A DNA stretch of 64,000 nucleotides from Ostreococcus lucimarinus CCE9901 (lineage: Eukaryota > Chlorophyta > Mamiellophyceae > Mamiellales > Bathycoccaceae), in assembly GCF_000092065.1 (NCBI RefSeq), contig NC_009355.1, forward strand, positions 496,001 through 560,000. Reading direction: 5' to 3'. The translations under genes were made by a program, and so were the position numbers. Position 1 is the first letter of the stretch. Each line of letters opens with the position of its first letter. Under the pieces are notes generated by a model. It had not been told where the DNA came from. It saw only the letters and a list, made by a program, of their open reading frames with translations, and did not search any database. Shown here piece by piece: positions 18,980-29,484 of this stretch.

Positions 18980-21900
18980 ATGGTCGCGCGCGGTGCGACG
19001 GTGTGCGTGGGAGCGCGGTGTGGACACGCCTCTTGGCGTGCGCGCGAGAGACGAACGACGAGGTGCGCGCGACTACGACACGAAACGACGAGACGACGAC
19101 GCGCGTGCTGAATTTGAAATTTCAATCGGCGCGCGAGGCTGCGCGACGATGACGCGTTCGGGTTCGCGATCGAGCGGTCGTGGGACGAGACAGGGCGCGA
19201 AAGACTGACGCAGATGCGGTGCCGTGCGGTGATGCCGACCTTAGGCGTGTCGATCGTGGTGGGTGGCTCGACGGCGACGCGAGACTATCGACGCGAGGCG
19301 GACGCGTCGACGCTTCGGTGGCGGAGGGCGAGACGACGTGGCGAGGGGATTCGGGAAGTGATGCGGACGATGGAACGAGCGTGCAGGATGGTAGGGAATG
19401 GTACACGTTTAAGCACGGAGAGAACGTGCGGTGGTTGGTGGAACAGAGTGGGTTAGACTGGGCCACTCTGGAGCAACTGAATCCAGACATGGATTTGACG
19501 ACGACGTTTCCGGGAGATAGAATTGTTATCCGTGGACCACCGAGTTTAAAGCCGAACGATCGTGTGGTTGCAGCAGTGGTGGCACAACCGACGTCTTCCG
19601 TCGTGGTGACGCCAAGATTATCGACGTGGAGCTCACCCGTCGCATTAGCGGGTGTGCTCATCGTGGGTATCGTCACCGGCGCAGCTTTCGCGGGGAAAAG
19701 GCGGCTATCCACGGTCATCATGGCGCTCACGGGGAACGCGGACCCACAACTCGAGGCAAAAGACAACGAAATTGACGCTCTCAGAGCCCACCTGGATGTC
19801 GCGGAACGTGATCTCACGGACATGCGAGAGAAGTGGCTGAGGAACGAACAGTCGCTGGAAAACTTGCAACAGCTCCTGGAAAGTGCGTCGCGAGCCGACG
19901 CATCTTTGAGAGACCAAATCAGCGTGCTGAAAGAGTCCCTAGACTCAAGAAATAACGATGTCAAACGTCTCGAAAGCTCGAACGCTGAAGCCAATGAGCT
20001 TGCGGAGCAGTACAAAACCAAGCTTAAGAACGCTCAAGGTGAAGTTGACGCGCTGCGGGAAACTGAGAGAAACAGTGCGTCTCAACTTGCCCAAGTCACG
20101 CAGATGACAACGCAGTACGAAGGCGATATTTTGAGTTATAAAAGTAAATTATTGGACATCGAGGCGGAGCTGATGGCTCTCAGAGAGCTCAACGACGGTT
20201 ATTCTGATGAAGCAAATACCTCAAAAGAAAAGTACAAAGAGACACTGAGCGAAATTGCCAAAGTGACAGAGTTGAATGACAAGCTCGAGGCAGAGCTTTC
20301 AAAAACGAACGAACAGGTGATAAATCATCTAAACCAGCTAGCCATTCATAAGCACGACATGGAAAAGCTGGAATTAGAACTCGCGGCTTCTCGCAACGAT
20401 CTGTCAGAGTTGACGGTTGATTTTGAAAGCGCGAATACAAAATTGAGTTCACTTACGTCTGAACTGGAAGATAGCCGATCAGAGGCACTCGCATACTCGA
20501 ATGAGCTTCAAACTGTGAAAACCGACCTCGAGATTTCGATGGACGAACTCGAAACACTCAGAAAAAGTCTTAAAGCTTCGCAAGATCACGTTTCAGAATA
20601 TGAGATCAATCTCTCGGGTTACAAAACAAAGCTCGAAATGGTTCAATCGTCGCTTGAGATATCTCGTAATGAAGCCACAAGCTATCATGATGATCTTACT
20701 TTAAATAAACGTGAACTTGAGGAGGTGCGCGATGGACTTGAGCAGATAACGAGCGAGCTACGAGCTTCAAAGACTGAAAATTCCAGCTTATCTGATGAAC
20801 TCGACTGCTTAAAAAGCGAGCTTGAAATGCTTCAATCACAACTTGCTACTGCGAATGACGAGTCCTCAACACTCTCGATCGATCTTGCAGGGATTAAAAG
20901 TAAGCTCGAAATGGCTGAAAAAGCTCTGGAAGAGTCTCGCAATCAGGCATCTGGGTATAAGGGCGAGCTGGAAGTAGCACGTAATGAGGCTGTACAATTG
21001 TCTAGCGAGCTCATGGGCTTGAAAGTTAAGGTAGACGAGTTGGAGGTAGCGCTCAATGAAACCAGCGGAGAGTCGTCGACTCTTTCCATCGACCTCGCTG
21101 GTTTCAAGAGCAAGCTAGCAATGGTCGAGGAAGCTCTCGAGCAAGCGCGCACGCAGTCCTCTGAGTATGAAGGCGAGCTCGCTCGCGCTCGCGAGGCGCT
21201 CGAGAATGAGGCAAACGAGAAGAGATCCATGGAAGAGAAGTTTTCGAAGATGTGCGAGGAGCTATCTCAGCAGGGCATGCAAGCGTCGGAGGAAGGGGGA
21301 CGCCTAGAGCGCGAGCTCGCTTACACTCGCGAGGCGCTCGAGAATGAGGCAAACGAGAAGAGATCCATGGAGGAGAAGTTTTCAAAGACGTGCGAAGAGT
21401 TATCTCAGCAGGGCATGCAGGCGTCGCAGGAAGTTGATCGCCTGCAAGGTGAGTTGCAAAAGTCTAGAACCGCACTTGATAAAGCTAACGGCGAATCTTC
21501 ACTTCTTTCCATTGACCTCGCTGGTTTCAAGAGCAAGCTAGCAATGGTCGAGGAAGCTCTCGAGCAAGCGCGCATGCAGTCCTCTGAGTATGAAGGCGAG
21601 CTCGCTCGCGCTCGCGAGGCGCTCGAGAATGAGGCAAACGAGAAGAGATCCATGGAAGAGAAGTTTTCGAAGATGTGCGAGGAGCTATCTCAGCAGGGCA
21701 TGCAAGCGTCGGAGGAAGTTGATCGCCTGCAAGGTGAGTTGCAGGCGGCGCAAGCGGCGCTCGATAGCGCGTCGGGCGAGTCGTCGACTCTTTCCATCGA
21801 CCTCACTGGTTTCAAGAGCAAGCTAGCAATGGTCGAGGAAGCTCTCGAGCAAGCGCGCACGCAGTCCTCTGAGTATGAAGGCGAGCTCGCTCGCGCTCGC

Positions 21901-23805
21901 GAGGCGCTCGAGAATGAGGCAAACGAGAAGAGATCCATGGAAGAGAAGTTTTCGAAGATGTGCGAGGAGCTATCTCAGCAGGGCATGCAAGCGTCGGAGG
22001 AAGGGGGACGCCTAGAGCGCGAGCTCGCTCGCGCTCGCGAGGCGCTCGAGAATGAGGCAAACGAGAAGAGATCCATGGAAGAGAAGTTTTCGAAGATGTG
22101 CGAGGAGCTATCTCAGCAGGGCATGCAAGCGTCGGAGGAAGTTGATCGCCTGCAAGGTGAGTTGCAGGCGGCGCAAGCGGCGCTCGATAGCGCGGTGCGG
22201 GATTCAACGGAGATTCGCATTTCTGCTGATGGCTACAAGATGAATCTTGAAGCAGCGCAATGCGAGCTTGATGCGTTACGATCGCAAAGCGGTGACACGT
22301 CATCAGACCTTACAGAATATAAGAACAAGGTTGAATCATTGCAGTCCGAGCTTTTGTCTGCCCGTGAGGACTCTATGAAAACAGCAGAGGCTTTATCGCG
22401 AGAACAAATCAAATTTCAAGGCATGGAGGAAAAGTTGGCAAATATCGTAGCATCGAGCGGGGCAGACAACGTTGAGATTGAAACTTATAAATCACGGCTT
22501 GCGAGCAGTGAATTAGAACTCGAAACTCTTAGGGTGAAAGCAGCGGTAAATGCTGAAGAAGCAGAAAAGTATCAAGTAAATCTCATCGACGCCCGTGAGG
22601 AAGTTGCAAGATTAGCCGATGAAATTGGCGAGTGGAAGAGCAAAGCAGATTCTCTCGAACACCAACTCGGTCAAGTTCAGATGGAGCACCCCGACAAAGA
22701 TGAAGATGCAGAAAAAAATCGTCAGCTTGAGGACGAGTTAGAACTCTTAAAAGAAAAAGTCTCAGCGTCATCGGCTGAAATAGAGTCATACATGGGTAAG
22801 TTGGAGCACGCGGAATCTGAACTTTCAGTGATGCGAGCTGAGATTGAAGGAGGAAAACACGAAAGATCCGAACAAAACCAGGAAGTGATCGCGCGCATGC
22901 AAATTGAAGTTAGTGCAGCAAATGAGCGAGCTGATCGCTATAAGCAGCGTTTGCTTGAGCTCGAGGAAAATATGCAGCTCAAGTTAGAATCCCTTGAGTC
23001 GATTGCTGAATTTTCTGAAACAGAGGAAGTGCGATTGCTGCAGGAACAAATTTCGAGGCTTGAGTCAGAAAACGCCGAGGCGAACTCAATGCTGAAAAAC
23101 ATGGAACAGGATATAGCGAAAATGCGTGTCTCTTCTATCGAGCCTTCTCAGTCTCCAATGTGGCTGATCGAGGAAGAGCGGCGTGACATGGAATTATCTA
23201 TGCTTGAAGCGAGACAAGCAGCACAGCTCTCATTGGCACAAGTGTCGCAGGCGGTAACCAAAATGAGACAACAAGCGCGAGGCGAGCTGGTTTCGCATGC
23301 CATCTCTTGCGAGTTCAAAGTACGCAAAGATGTTGGCGAACATCAATTCCTTTGTTTGGTAGGAAGTTGGCACGAGTGGGATGTACAGACAGCTGATTAC
23401 ATGCAGCGCGGCGCTGATGGTACCTGGCAAGTTGCCATCACGCTCTTTGCAGATGAGGCGTACGAATATAAATACTGTGTTTGCGAGGTAAATGAGCACG
23501 GTCAGCGTGTTCCAATAGAGTGGCAAGTAGGCCACAATCACGGCTTTGCCTTCGATTCAAATCTAATCGTCAATCAGAACATGAAGGCCAAGGCGCAGAT
23601 CCGAGATAAATTTCTCGCGGATCCAGCGCATACCCCAATAATCTTATTTGGGCCAAATGGTGAAAAGTTTGAGACGGGTAGTACGGCGCTGCTCCACAAC
23701 TTCTCGAATCACATCGCTGAAAGTGGATTTGAGAATTTGCGAACGAGTCTTGAGCGTTTAAATGCCATCCTCGCGAAGTCACAGCGTAAAAATCTTGAGG
23801 CGTAG
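18980..23805 (+). CDS. LysM / membrane segment / giant coiled-coil / CBM20 protein
   Basis: Spliced model: exon 1 18980-19002 (MVARGATV), intron 19003-19244 (donor GTGCGT, ACTGAC branch, TAG acceptor), exon 2 19245-23805; 1527 aa. The long frame has no ATG before the middle of the LysM domain, so an upstream exon is needed. LysM is at about 59-105 (EWYTFKHGENVRWLVEQSG, FPGDRIVIRG). A hydrophobic helix follows at about 137-157 (SPVALAGVLIVGIVTGAAF). A Glu/Lys-rich coiled coil spans about 175-1340. A CBM20-like starch-binding domain lies at about 1365-1460 (LVGSWHEWDVQTADY, GTWQVAITLFADEAYEYKY, WQVGHNHGFAFDS). LysM binds glycans and CBM20 binds starch; a membrane-tethered starch or plastid scaffold is inferred. 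The central repeats are near-identical at DNA level. Confidence 0.8.
21063..22193 (+). repeat. Near-identical in-frame coding repeats in the LysM-CBM20 gene
   Basis: A unit beginning ctttccatcgacctcgctgg recurs at 21082, 21505 and 21790 with only a few substitutions (spacings 423 and 285 bp, 141 and 95 codons). Inside it a 138-bp (46-codon) sub-unit starting gaggcgctcgagaatgaggc is present at 21193, 21331, 21616, 21901 and about 22039. All spacings are multiples of three, so the frame is kept. None is a multiple of seven codons, so duplication does not preserve the heptad register. The flanking coiled coil (20100-21000 and 22200-23200) is not repetitive at DNA level. Confidence 0.92.
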
Positions 23806-24152
23806 ATCAGTAGCAAAATGTTGGGGCGAGATTCCTTCAGGCATAGATTCCTTCAGGCTTAGACACGAAGTAGTTCTTCCTTAACAAATTCAATTTCAAA
23901 ACAAACTATAAATTTTATTTACTGAGCGGCTGCACATGTACTAAGTAATGTCGTTTAATATTCTCCTGGCGATGCGACGAGTATCCCACCTTGCGTCAAG
24001 TCTGCCCATTTCAAACACTTCACTGCACGGCGTGTCGCTACGCTTGCGGCGCGCGCGCTACGACTCTGAATTGACGCAACGTCCAGGTCGCACGCATTAG
24101 CCGAACGCGCTCCACGCGTCGTCGTGCACAGTCAAATACGCTCGACGGCGAG
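23806..24152. other. Intergenic, 3' of LysM-CBM20 gene and 5' of sulfotransferase
   Basis: No gene is seen. The left half is AT-rich and probably 3' UTR. It holds a 14-bp direct repeat, agattccttcaggc, at 23829-23842 and 23845-23858. The right half, from about 24030, becomes CG-rich and is the probable promoter of the sulfotransferase gene. Confidence 0.45.
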
Positions 24153-25322
24153 ATGATCGACGCCGCGGTGGGTGTTGGCGGCAACGTTGTCGAGTCCGAG
24201 GCTCTGTTGGAGCCTGCGAGTGGGTCGGGACGCGATCGTCGTCTCGCACGCAAAGCATTACAATGGTCCGGCGCGATGCTGACGTTTGCGTCGTTCATCG
24301 CGCTCGGCGTCGTTGCAAAGCGGCGCTGGGTTGGCGTTGAGCGCGCGAGCGCGGCGGCGTTGGGAGACACGCCTGGAACAGTGCGCGTGGAATCGTTCGA
24401 CACCGCGGCTTGTCAGTGGCGTCTTGATCGTGCGCTTGACGAGAATATTCGGTGTAATCCGGCTGGCACAGACGTCGTGGTAGTGCCCAAACTCAAAGCG
24501 GTGTACGTGGATGTGACGAAGGCGGCGAGTGAAAGTATACGAAGTCGTCTATTAGATGTCTACAACTCAAGCTGGACAAATGAAGAATACGCCATGGACG
24601 AAGGGAACAACATCGTTCGTTCGACTACTTCTTCGTTGTCGGATGAATTGTTGGATTCATACAAATTCTTCACGTTTGTACGAAATCCAAGTGAGCGTTT
24701 CGTCTCTGGCTATCAGCAGGCTTTCTGTCGCTCTTTGTGTCAGGGATGCATGCATGGAAAGACACCCACCCGGCCTCCGACGATTGAGCAGACGATCGAT
24801 TTGATAGAAATCATGCGCGGTAGGGCGAAGCATGACGACAGCTTTTGCTCGAATCGTCTGGGGGCGCCGCAAGACCAGAGCTTTTTGAACAATCCTTGGT
24901 TGGATGAGCACTTACAATCAACCGTATCGAGGCTCAGTGGTGTAACTCGACGTGGCTCGCGCGTACCAATGCACTTTATAGGTCGAACTGAGTCGTTGGA
25001 CGAAGATTGGAACCGTCTTATGGATGAGCTCGGCGTCGAACCAAGTCACCCTGTTCGTGCTCCGCTCAAGCACGTCGAGCACGAGTGCGCGATCTCCGAG
25101 CGCGAAAGACATTTGAAAGCCCAACGTGACGTATTCTTCTCTCACATAGTCCGTGGTGAACGAGCTCCAGAATCAGGCGAGCTTTATGAACCAGTGGAAG
25201 TCATTTACTCACGCGACAGAGCCGAGGTACACATCCCGAAGCCGAGTACCGCAAACGGTGGTGCGTACTTTGATAGATTCAAAACGCTCTACGAGGACGA
25301 TTACCGATGCCTCGATTATTAG
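24153..25322 (+). CDS. Golgi-type sulfotransferase (type II membrane protein)
   Basis: 389 aa. A short cytosolic N-terminus is followed by a hydrophobic anchor at about 48-68 (GAMLTFASFIALGVVAKRR), then a lumenal domain. The 5'-phosphosulfate-binding region reads VPKLKAVYVDVTKAASESIR, near 115-135; the 3'-phosphate-binding region is FTFVRNPSERFVSGYQQAF near 170-190. These mark the Sulfotransfer_2/carbohydrate sulfotransferase class, which moves sulfate from PAPS to glycans. Several Cys (CRSLCQGC) suggest lumenal disulfides. Substrate is unknown; algal surface polysaccharide is a guess. Confidence 0.8.
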   Translation: MIDAAVGVGGNVVESEALLEPASGSGRDRRLARKALQWSGAMLTFASFIALGVVAKRRWVGVERASAAALGDTPGTVRVESFDTAACQWRLDRALDENIRCNPAGTDVVVVPKLKAVYVDVTKAASESIRSRLLDVYNSSWTNEEYAMDEGNNIVRSTTSSLSDELLDSYKFFTFVRNPSERFVSGYQQAFCRSLCQGCMHGKTPTRPPTIEQTIDLIEIMRGRAKHDDSFCSNRLGAPQDQSFLNNPWLDEHLQSTVSRLSGVTRRGSRVPMHFIGRTESLDEDWNRLMDELGVEPSHPVRAPLKHVEHECAISERERHLKAQRDVFFSHIVRGERAPESGELYEPVEVIYSRDRAEVHIPKPSTANGGAYFDRFKTLYEDDYRCLDY

Positions 25323-25469
25323 CCATTTAGCCAACACTTACCATTAGCGTTCATCATTAGCTAGCTCGATGAATTAGACTCCTTCAACTTTCAACTTTCA
25401 ACCACGCCCGATGTCCCCCACAACGCTTCAGACGCCGCCGCGTAGTTCGGCCGATCCCACCGCGGCGTC

Positions 25470-27215
25470 ATGGAGCTTGCATCGCGCGACACCGCGCGAT
25501 CGACACTGACGCGCGCGTTACCATTCGACGTATTCGACGCCGACACCGACGCACCGTCGTGCAGCGACACCGACGCCACGAACGGCTTGGCTGCGACGAA
25601 CAAACCGTTGAATCGCAGCGACGAAGACGCCGTCGTTGAGCTTCGGGCGATCGATGCAGCGCTCCGTGCGGCGCTGCACCGCGCACCACGAACGATGAAT
25701 GAAGTTGTGACGAAAGGGGCGACGCTGGATCTGTGTGCGGACCTCATAGAGCGCGAGGATGAGGCGATGCGCGCGGCGGGAGCAGGACGTCGTCGAGCGA
25801 CAAGCTCGAGCGAAACCGAACGCGAGGAAGACGTGCCATGGGGCACACCGACGAAGGCGGCGGTGGAACGATTTGCAGAAGAGCTGGAGGTGGTTCTCAA
25901 AGAGAAGGAGAACGCGGTGATTGGACTTGAGAAGACTTTGGCATCGAAGCGCGAAGCGACGCTTGCATTTGAGCAGCAAAGAGCGCGGGCAGCGCAGAGC
26001 GAAAAAGCGCTGCACTTCGCCGAAGGCGAGATTGTGAGACTATCGAAGAAGGTGAATGAGCTCTCCAAAGTTTTGGAAGGCTCGAGGGCAGAGTCCGCCC
26101 AACGTTGGGAAAAATTAAAGAAGGTAGAGAAGCGACTTGCGGAGGCGCAAGCCAAGGACGAGGAAAATCTGCGTGCGCTTGCGATGCTTCGAAAAGATTT
26201 GCAAACTGAGCGTCAAATGAACAAGTCAAAAGAAGCCGAGATATCTCGACTGCGCGATGCGTTCCGAGATGTCAGCAACGGTAAAAAGATTGAAAACGTG
26301 GGTGATGAGCAGAATTTGAAGCGAATTCAAGACCTGGAAGAAAAGATTGTTCAGTTGGCTGTTTCCGTATCAAAGCAGTCTTCTGCATCTTCAGTACCAC
26401 GACGTTCGAACGAGCGCGAGTTGAATTTGTTAGTCCACGAGCTCGCTAAAGAAGAGTTGAAATCCAGAGCTCGAGCGGACGCCGCTGAGCAACTCGTTAC
26501 TACGATGCGAGCAGAGTTAGATTCAAAGACGGTCGAAGTTATCACGCTGCGTCAGCACATCAATACTCTTGATCAAAAACATCCCGTTAGAACCATCTCA
26601 CGCGGGTCCTTAGACTCACCGCGATCGGTGTCAGTTTCTCTAGAAGAGATTGATCAGAACCTTCAACGAAGTTGCGATCGCGCCGAACAGCTTTGCCAAC
26701 GTCTTTCAACGGTGATGTCTTCTGGTGGAGCATCAACGGGTGGATATTCTCAGAGAATGATGGAAACCCCTCTTAGTGTGTCGAGCGATCGTTCAGAGGA
26801 CAAGATTCGCGAGCTTCAAGAAGCGCTTGATGATCAATCTCAGCGTCGAGACGAGGCTGAGAAACTGGCAGCCAAGGCGGCGAGTGATGCATCAGCCTTG
26901 CGAGATTTGATCACCGCAGAACGCATAGCATCTGCTGCTGCAATGATGGCTGAGTCGAGGGGCTTGACAGGAGCGTATGTCGCGCGAGGAAATACGCACA
27001 ATATGTCTCCATCAACTTCTGATGTCACATCGACACCGAGCCGTAGTCCTCGACCGTTTCAACACACACCACGAACGACGTCGTCGATCTTCGGAGGTGC
27101 TCCCGTAGGCCTTTCAAAAGAGTTGGAAGAAGCGCGGCGCACCGCTAATAAAGAGCGTAAGCGCGCGGAAGTGGCCGAGGAGACAATATCTCGATGGAGC
27201 CGTCTCGCAGATTAG
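25470..27215 (+). CDS. Coiled-coil protein of unknown function
   Basis: 581 aa from ATG 25470. The N-terminal 120 residues are acidic and Ser/Thr-rich. Long heptad-type helices lie at about 130-270 (VERFAEELEVVLKEKENAV; VRLSKKVNELSKVLEG) and 320-380. A Ser-rich segment with SPRSVSVSLEEIDQ follows. The tail (500-560) holds TSTPSRSPRPFQHTP, i.e. S/T-P sites that could be kinase targets, and the protein ends in a short helix, ERKRAEVAEETISRWSRL. It ends 28 bp from the convergent CS-domain gene. No family is recognised; a cytoskeletal or scaffold role is only a guess. Confidence 0.75.
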   Translation: MELASRDTARSTLTRALPFDVFDADTDAPSCSDTDATNGLAATNKPLNRSDEDAVVELRAIDAALRAALHRAPRTMNEVVTKGATLDLCADLIEREDEAMRAAGAGRRRATSSSETEREEDVPWGTPTKAAVERFAEELEVVLKEKENAVIGLEKTLASKREATLAFEQQRARAAQSEKALHFAEGEIVRLSKKVNELSKVLEGSRAESAQRWEKLKKVEKRLAEAQAKDEENLRALAMLRKDLQTERQMNKSKEAEISRLRDAFRDVSNGKKIENVGDEQNLKRIQDLEEKIVQLAVSVSKQSSASSVPRRSNERELNLLVHELAKEELKSRARADAAEQLVTTMRAELDSKTVEVITLRQHINTLDQKHPVRTISRGSLDSPRSVSVSLEEIDQNLQRSCDRAEQLCQRLSTVMSSGGASTGGYSQRMMETPLSVSSDRSEDKIRELQEALDDQSQRRDEAEKLAAKAASDASALRDLITAERIASAAAMMAESRGLTGAYVARGNTHNMSPSTSDVTSTPSRSPRPFQHTPRTTSSIFGGAPVGLSKELEEARRTANKERKRAEVAEETISRWSRLAD

Positions 27216-27243
27216 AGTAGCTGAATAGAATTCAATTTGTATA

Positions 27244-27705
27244 TCAACACGCTAGCTTAGTCCATCGCACTTTGCCAAACTTGACGAGTTTAATCACCAA
27301 CTCACTTACTTCGTCTTCCTTGACGAAGCACTCACACTGCTCTGGAAGGATGGTTAGCGGGAGCTCGGCGACGGCGAAGCGATACGATCTTGCTGTCGCA
27401 GCAAGCTCGATGGAGAAACTTTGCGATCCGAATTTGCGATCAACTATTCTAAATGACGAACTTTCCTTTGGTAGTTGAACAAACACGTGCGCAAAACGCT
27501 CGTCGTCGTACCAGACGTACTCGTGCAAACTGATGGCGTCCTTTGCTGTGCCCGTTGCACGGATCCGAACGTCTTCACGAGAGACCACCGGTGGTTCAAA
27601 CGTCCTCCCTTGAATCCTGAGGTGATCTTCCCGTCGTTTACTAATCACTGGCTCCTCCTCGGAATCCGATAAAGACGACGCGAGGGCGTCCCACTTCGCA
27701 TACAT
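27244..27705 (-). CDS. Small CS-domain protein
   Basis: 153 aa. A short N-terminal region with YAKWDALASSLSDSEEE precedes a CS/p23-like fold at about 60-150: HEYVWYDDERFAHVFVQLP, a FGSQSFSIELAATAR strand, a YRFAVAELPLTILPEQC strand and an end of KFGKVRWTKL with the typical Trp. The pattern resembles the CS domain of SIP/CACYBP, which links ligases to substrates, and of p23 co-chaperones, but the SGS tail of SGT1 is absent. Orthology is not settled. Confidence 0.75.
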   Translation of the reverse strand: MYAKWDALASSLSDSEEEPVISKRREDHLRIQGRTFEPPVVSREDVRIRATGTAKDAISLHEYVWYDDERFAHVFVQLPKESSSFRIVDRKFGSQSFSIELAATARSYRFAVAELPLTILPEQCECFVKEDEVSELVIKLVKFGKVRWTKLAC

Positions 27706-27767
27706 ATTGCCTGCGCCTGAAAATGAAGCGACAGGATGGGTGTGCCACTCTCACAACTCCAATCGCG

Positions 27768-28355
27768 TTAGTAAGAGTCATATGCCAAGACATCTTCATA
27801 GTCATACGGGTTCCCACTCATCGACAGCTTTTCCGTCGTTCCTCGTCCCTTGAAAGCCTTTAACTTGAGAGGCAGCGGTTGGGACGCGCCGACTGTGAGT
27901 TCCAATCGAGCATCGTTCTCTCCCGGCTGCAACTCTTTGATGCTGCCAATTCTACCAGAGTTCAACACGTCGTCATTTGCCTGGTCTTTCACCGATCCGA
28001 ACACATCGGCGTTGTACACGACATCCTTCGTTGGGTTAAGCGCTTTGAAACTCAACAGAATACACTTCGCCTTGTATGTCCCTGATCCGGGAACGCCTCC
28101 CGCCATCCCGCATGACGATTGTTCAATCGTACTCGCATCGATCGCGATCTCCACCGGTTTGGCTTGCACCAAACTCGCACCGAGCATCGTCGCGAGCGCG
28201 GTCGCGGCGGCGATCGACTTGGCGGAGTTGGACACGCGTCCATAGGATATGGCGTCAACTTTGACGCATCGCGACGTCACGCGAGCGCTGTTGGCGCGGG
28301 TGGGAGTCCTAAAGAGGCTCACGCGTGCGTGCGTGGAGACACACGAGTTCGTCAT
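27768..28355 (-). CDS. Predicted thylakoid-lumen protein with bipartite transit peptide
   Basis: 195 aa. Residues 1-35 are Ser/Thr/Arg-rich like a chloroplast transit peptide. They are followed by a hydrophobic Ala-rich stretch (SIAAATALATMLGASLVQAKP) ending in an A-x-A-type cleavage site near residue 65. The mature part has SSCGMAGGVPGSGTYKAKC, with a Cys pair that could form a disulfide, then a beta-rich domain with LNPTKDVVYNADVFGSV and LELTVGASQPLPLKL. The family is not recognised with confidence. The lumenal address is inferred from the bipartite signal. Confidence 0.65.
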   Translation of the reverse strand: MTNSCVSTHARVSLFRTPTRANSARVTSRCVKVDAISYGRVSNSAKSIAAATALATMLGASLVQAKPVEIAIDASTIEQSSCGMAGGVPGSGTYKAKCILLSFKALNPTKDVVYNADVFGSVKDQANDDVLNSGRIGSIKELQPGENDARLELTVGASQPLPLKLKAFKGRGTTEKLSMSGNPYDYEDVLAYDSY

Positions 28356-28417
28356 CGTCTCGCGCGCGAACGTTTGAAGTTTTGGCTGTTCGGTGGTTTG
28401 CTACAAGAAATGCTGCA

Positions 28418-29405
28418 CTAGTTCGAGGGAACGGCTTCGGGTTCGACGGTGGGCGCGGAAGCGTCTTGGACTTGCGTAAGATCGACATTGACTTCAGGTT
28501 CGCCCACCTTGGCCGTCGCCTTTGCCTCCGCCGTGACCGCCTTCACCTTGTTCGTCGCCTGACTCAAGCCTTCGCCGATGGTCGTCGTGGCGCTACTTAT
28601 CACCTTGCTCTCCATCGCCTTGTTCATCGCCATGCCAGCAGCGTCTCGTCCGATCCCCACCACAGCGTTCGTCGTCGCAGTTATCTTCAGCGACTTGTCA
28701 ATCTCTGCGACCTGCGCCGACGCGGTGGTTGACAGTTTCTTGACGCCCGTCGACAAACCAGCCTTTTCATCAAATTTCTTCATGCTGGACGATATTTGTA
28801 ATTTCTCATCCATAGCCTTGATATTTTCTTTCGTCTTAGCCGTGATTTGATTTCTCTCGTCGAAATCCTTCACCGCCGCCATGGCTTGCTTGCCAGCGAG
28901 AAGCGTCTTGCCTAAAAATCCAGCGAACTTGGATTCAAAGCTGTTCAGCGTCGTGCCCTCGTTCGCGACGTCGTCCGAAACCGGGTACGCGCACTCCGCG
29001 ATGTTCAACGGATGATTGAGTAACAAACATCCGTTTAATAGCACCGCCGCGCTCACCGCCTCCTTGTGCGTGAACTCGATCACGGCTTTGCGTCCGCTCT
29101 TCGTGGCGACGTTGAAGATGCGCACGCGCTCAATCTCCCCTGCCGTGCTGAAGAATTCCCTCAAATTAGACTCTTCCGCGCTTGGAGCGACGTTTGTGAC
29201 CTGTGTGATGCACGATCGAGCGTGTGCGCGTCAGTAATCACGCGCGAGGCGAGAGATCTCGAACGAAATCTTATTTCAACGTGCCCAGTCGGAGAGGCGA
29301 GAATCGTGCCGTTGGGAGCGAAACTGCGCGTACGGCGCGTGACGATCGCGAGCAAAGACGCCGCGCATCGCGTTTCGTCCGCTGACGCACCGTAATGGCT
29401 GACAT
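28418..29405 (-). CDS. RRM protein, BPA1-like (binding partner of ACD11), two exons
   Basis: Spliced model: exon 1 29391-29405 (MSAIT), intron 29201-29390, exon 2 28418-29200; 265 aa. Exon 1 ends ACG|GTGCGT. The intron has ACTGAC about 34 nt before an ACACAG acceptor. Joined, the N-terminus reads MSAITVTNVAPSAEESNL, a proper RRM beta-1, followed by REFFSTAGEIERVRIF and RKAVIEFTHKEAVSAAVLL. The C-terminal part is a long amphipathic Ala/Lys/Thr-rich helix region (KFDEKAGLSTGVKKLSTTA...). This order matches plant BPA1-like proteins, which act at membranes with lipid-transfer protein ACD11. Confidence 0.82.
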
Positions 29406-29484
29406 AGTGTCGATGACTTGCGTCGGGTTGTGTTGAGATGTTACAGTGAGTGACAGGTGGTGTGGCTGGGTGAGTGCTCCATAA

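Noticed and set aside
18431-19208. Overlapping plus-strand Arg/Ala-rich frames in and upstream of the DAG lipase 5' end
   Set aside because: They are antisense to lipase membrane helices or lie in promoter DNA, with no recognisable domain.
19149-19208. ATG 19149 as the start of the LysM-CBM20 gene
   Set aside because: It stops after 19 codons in another frame; using it would need a very short 34-52 nt intron, whereas ATG 18980 with a 242-nt intron matches the common signature and branch distance.
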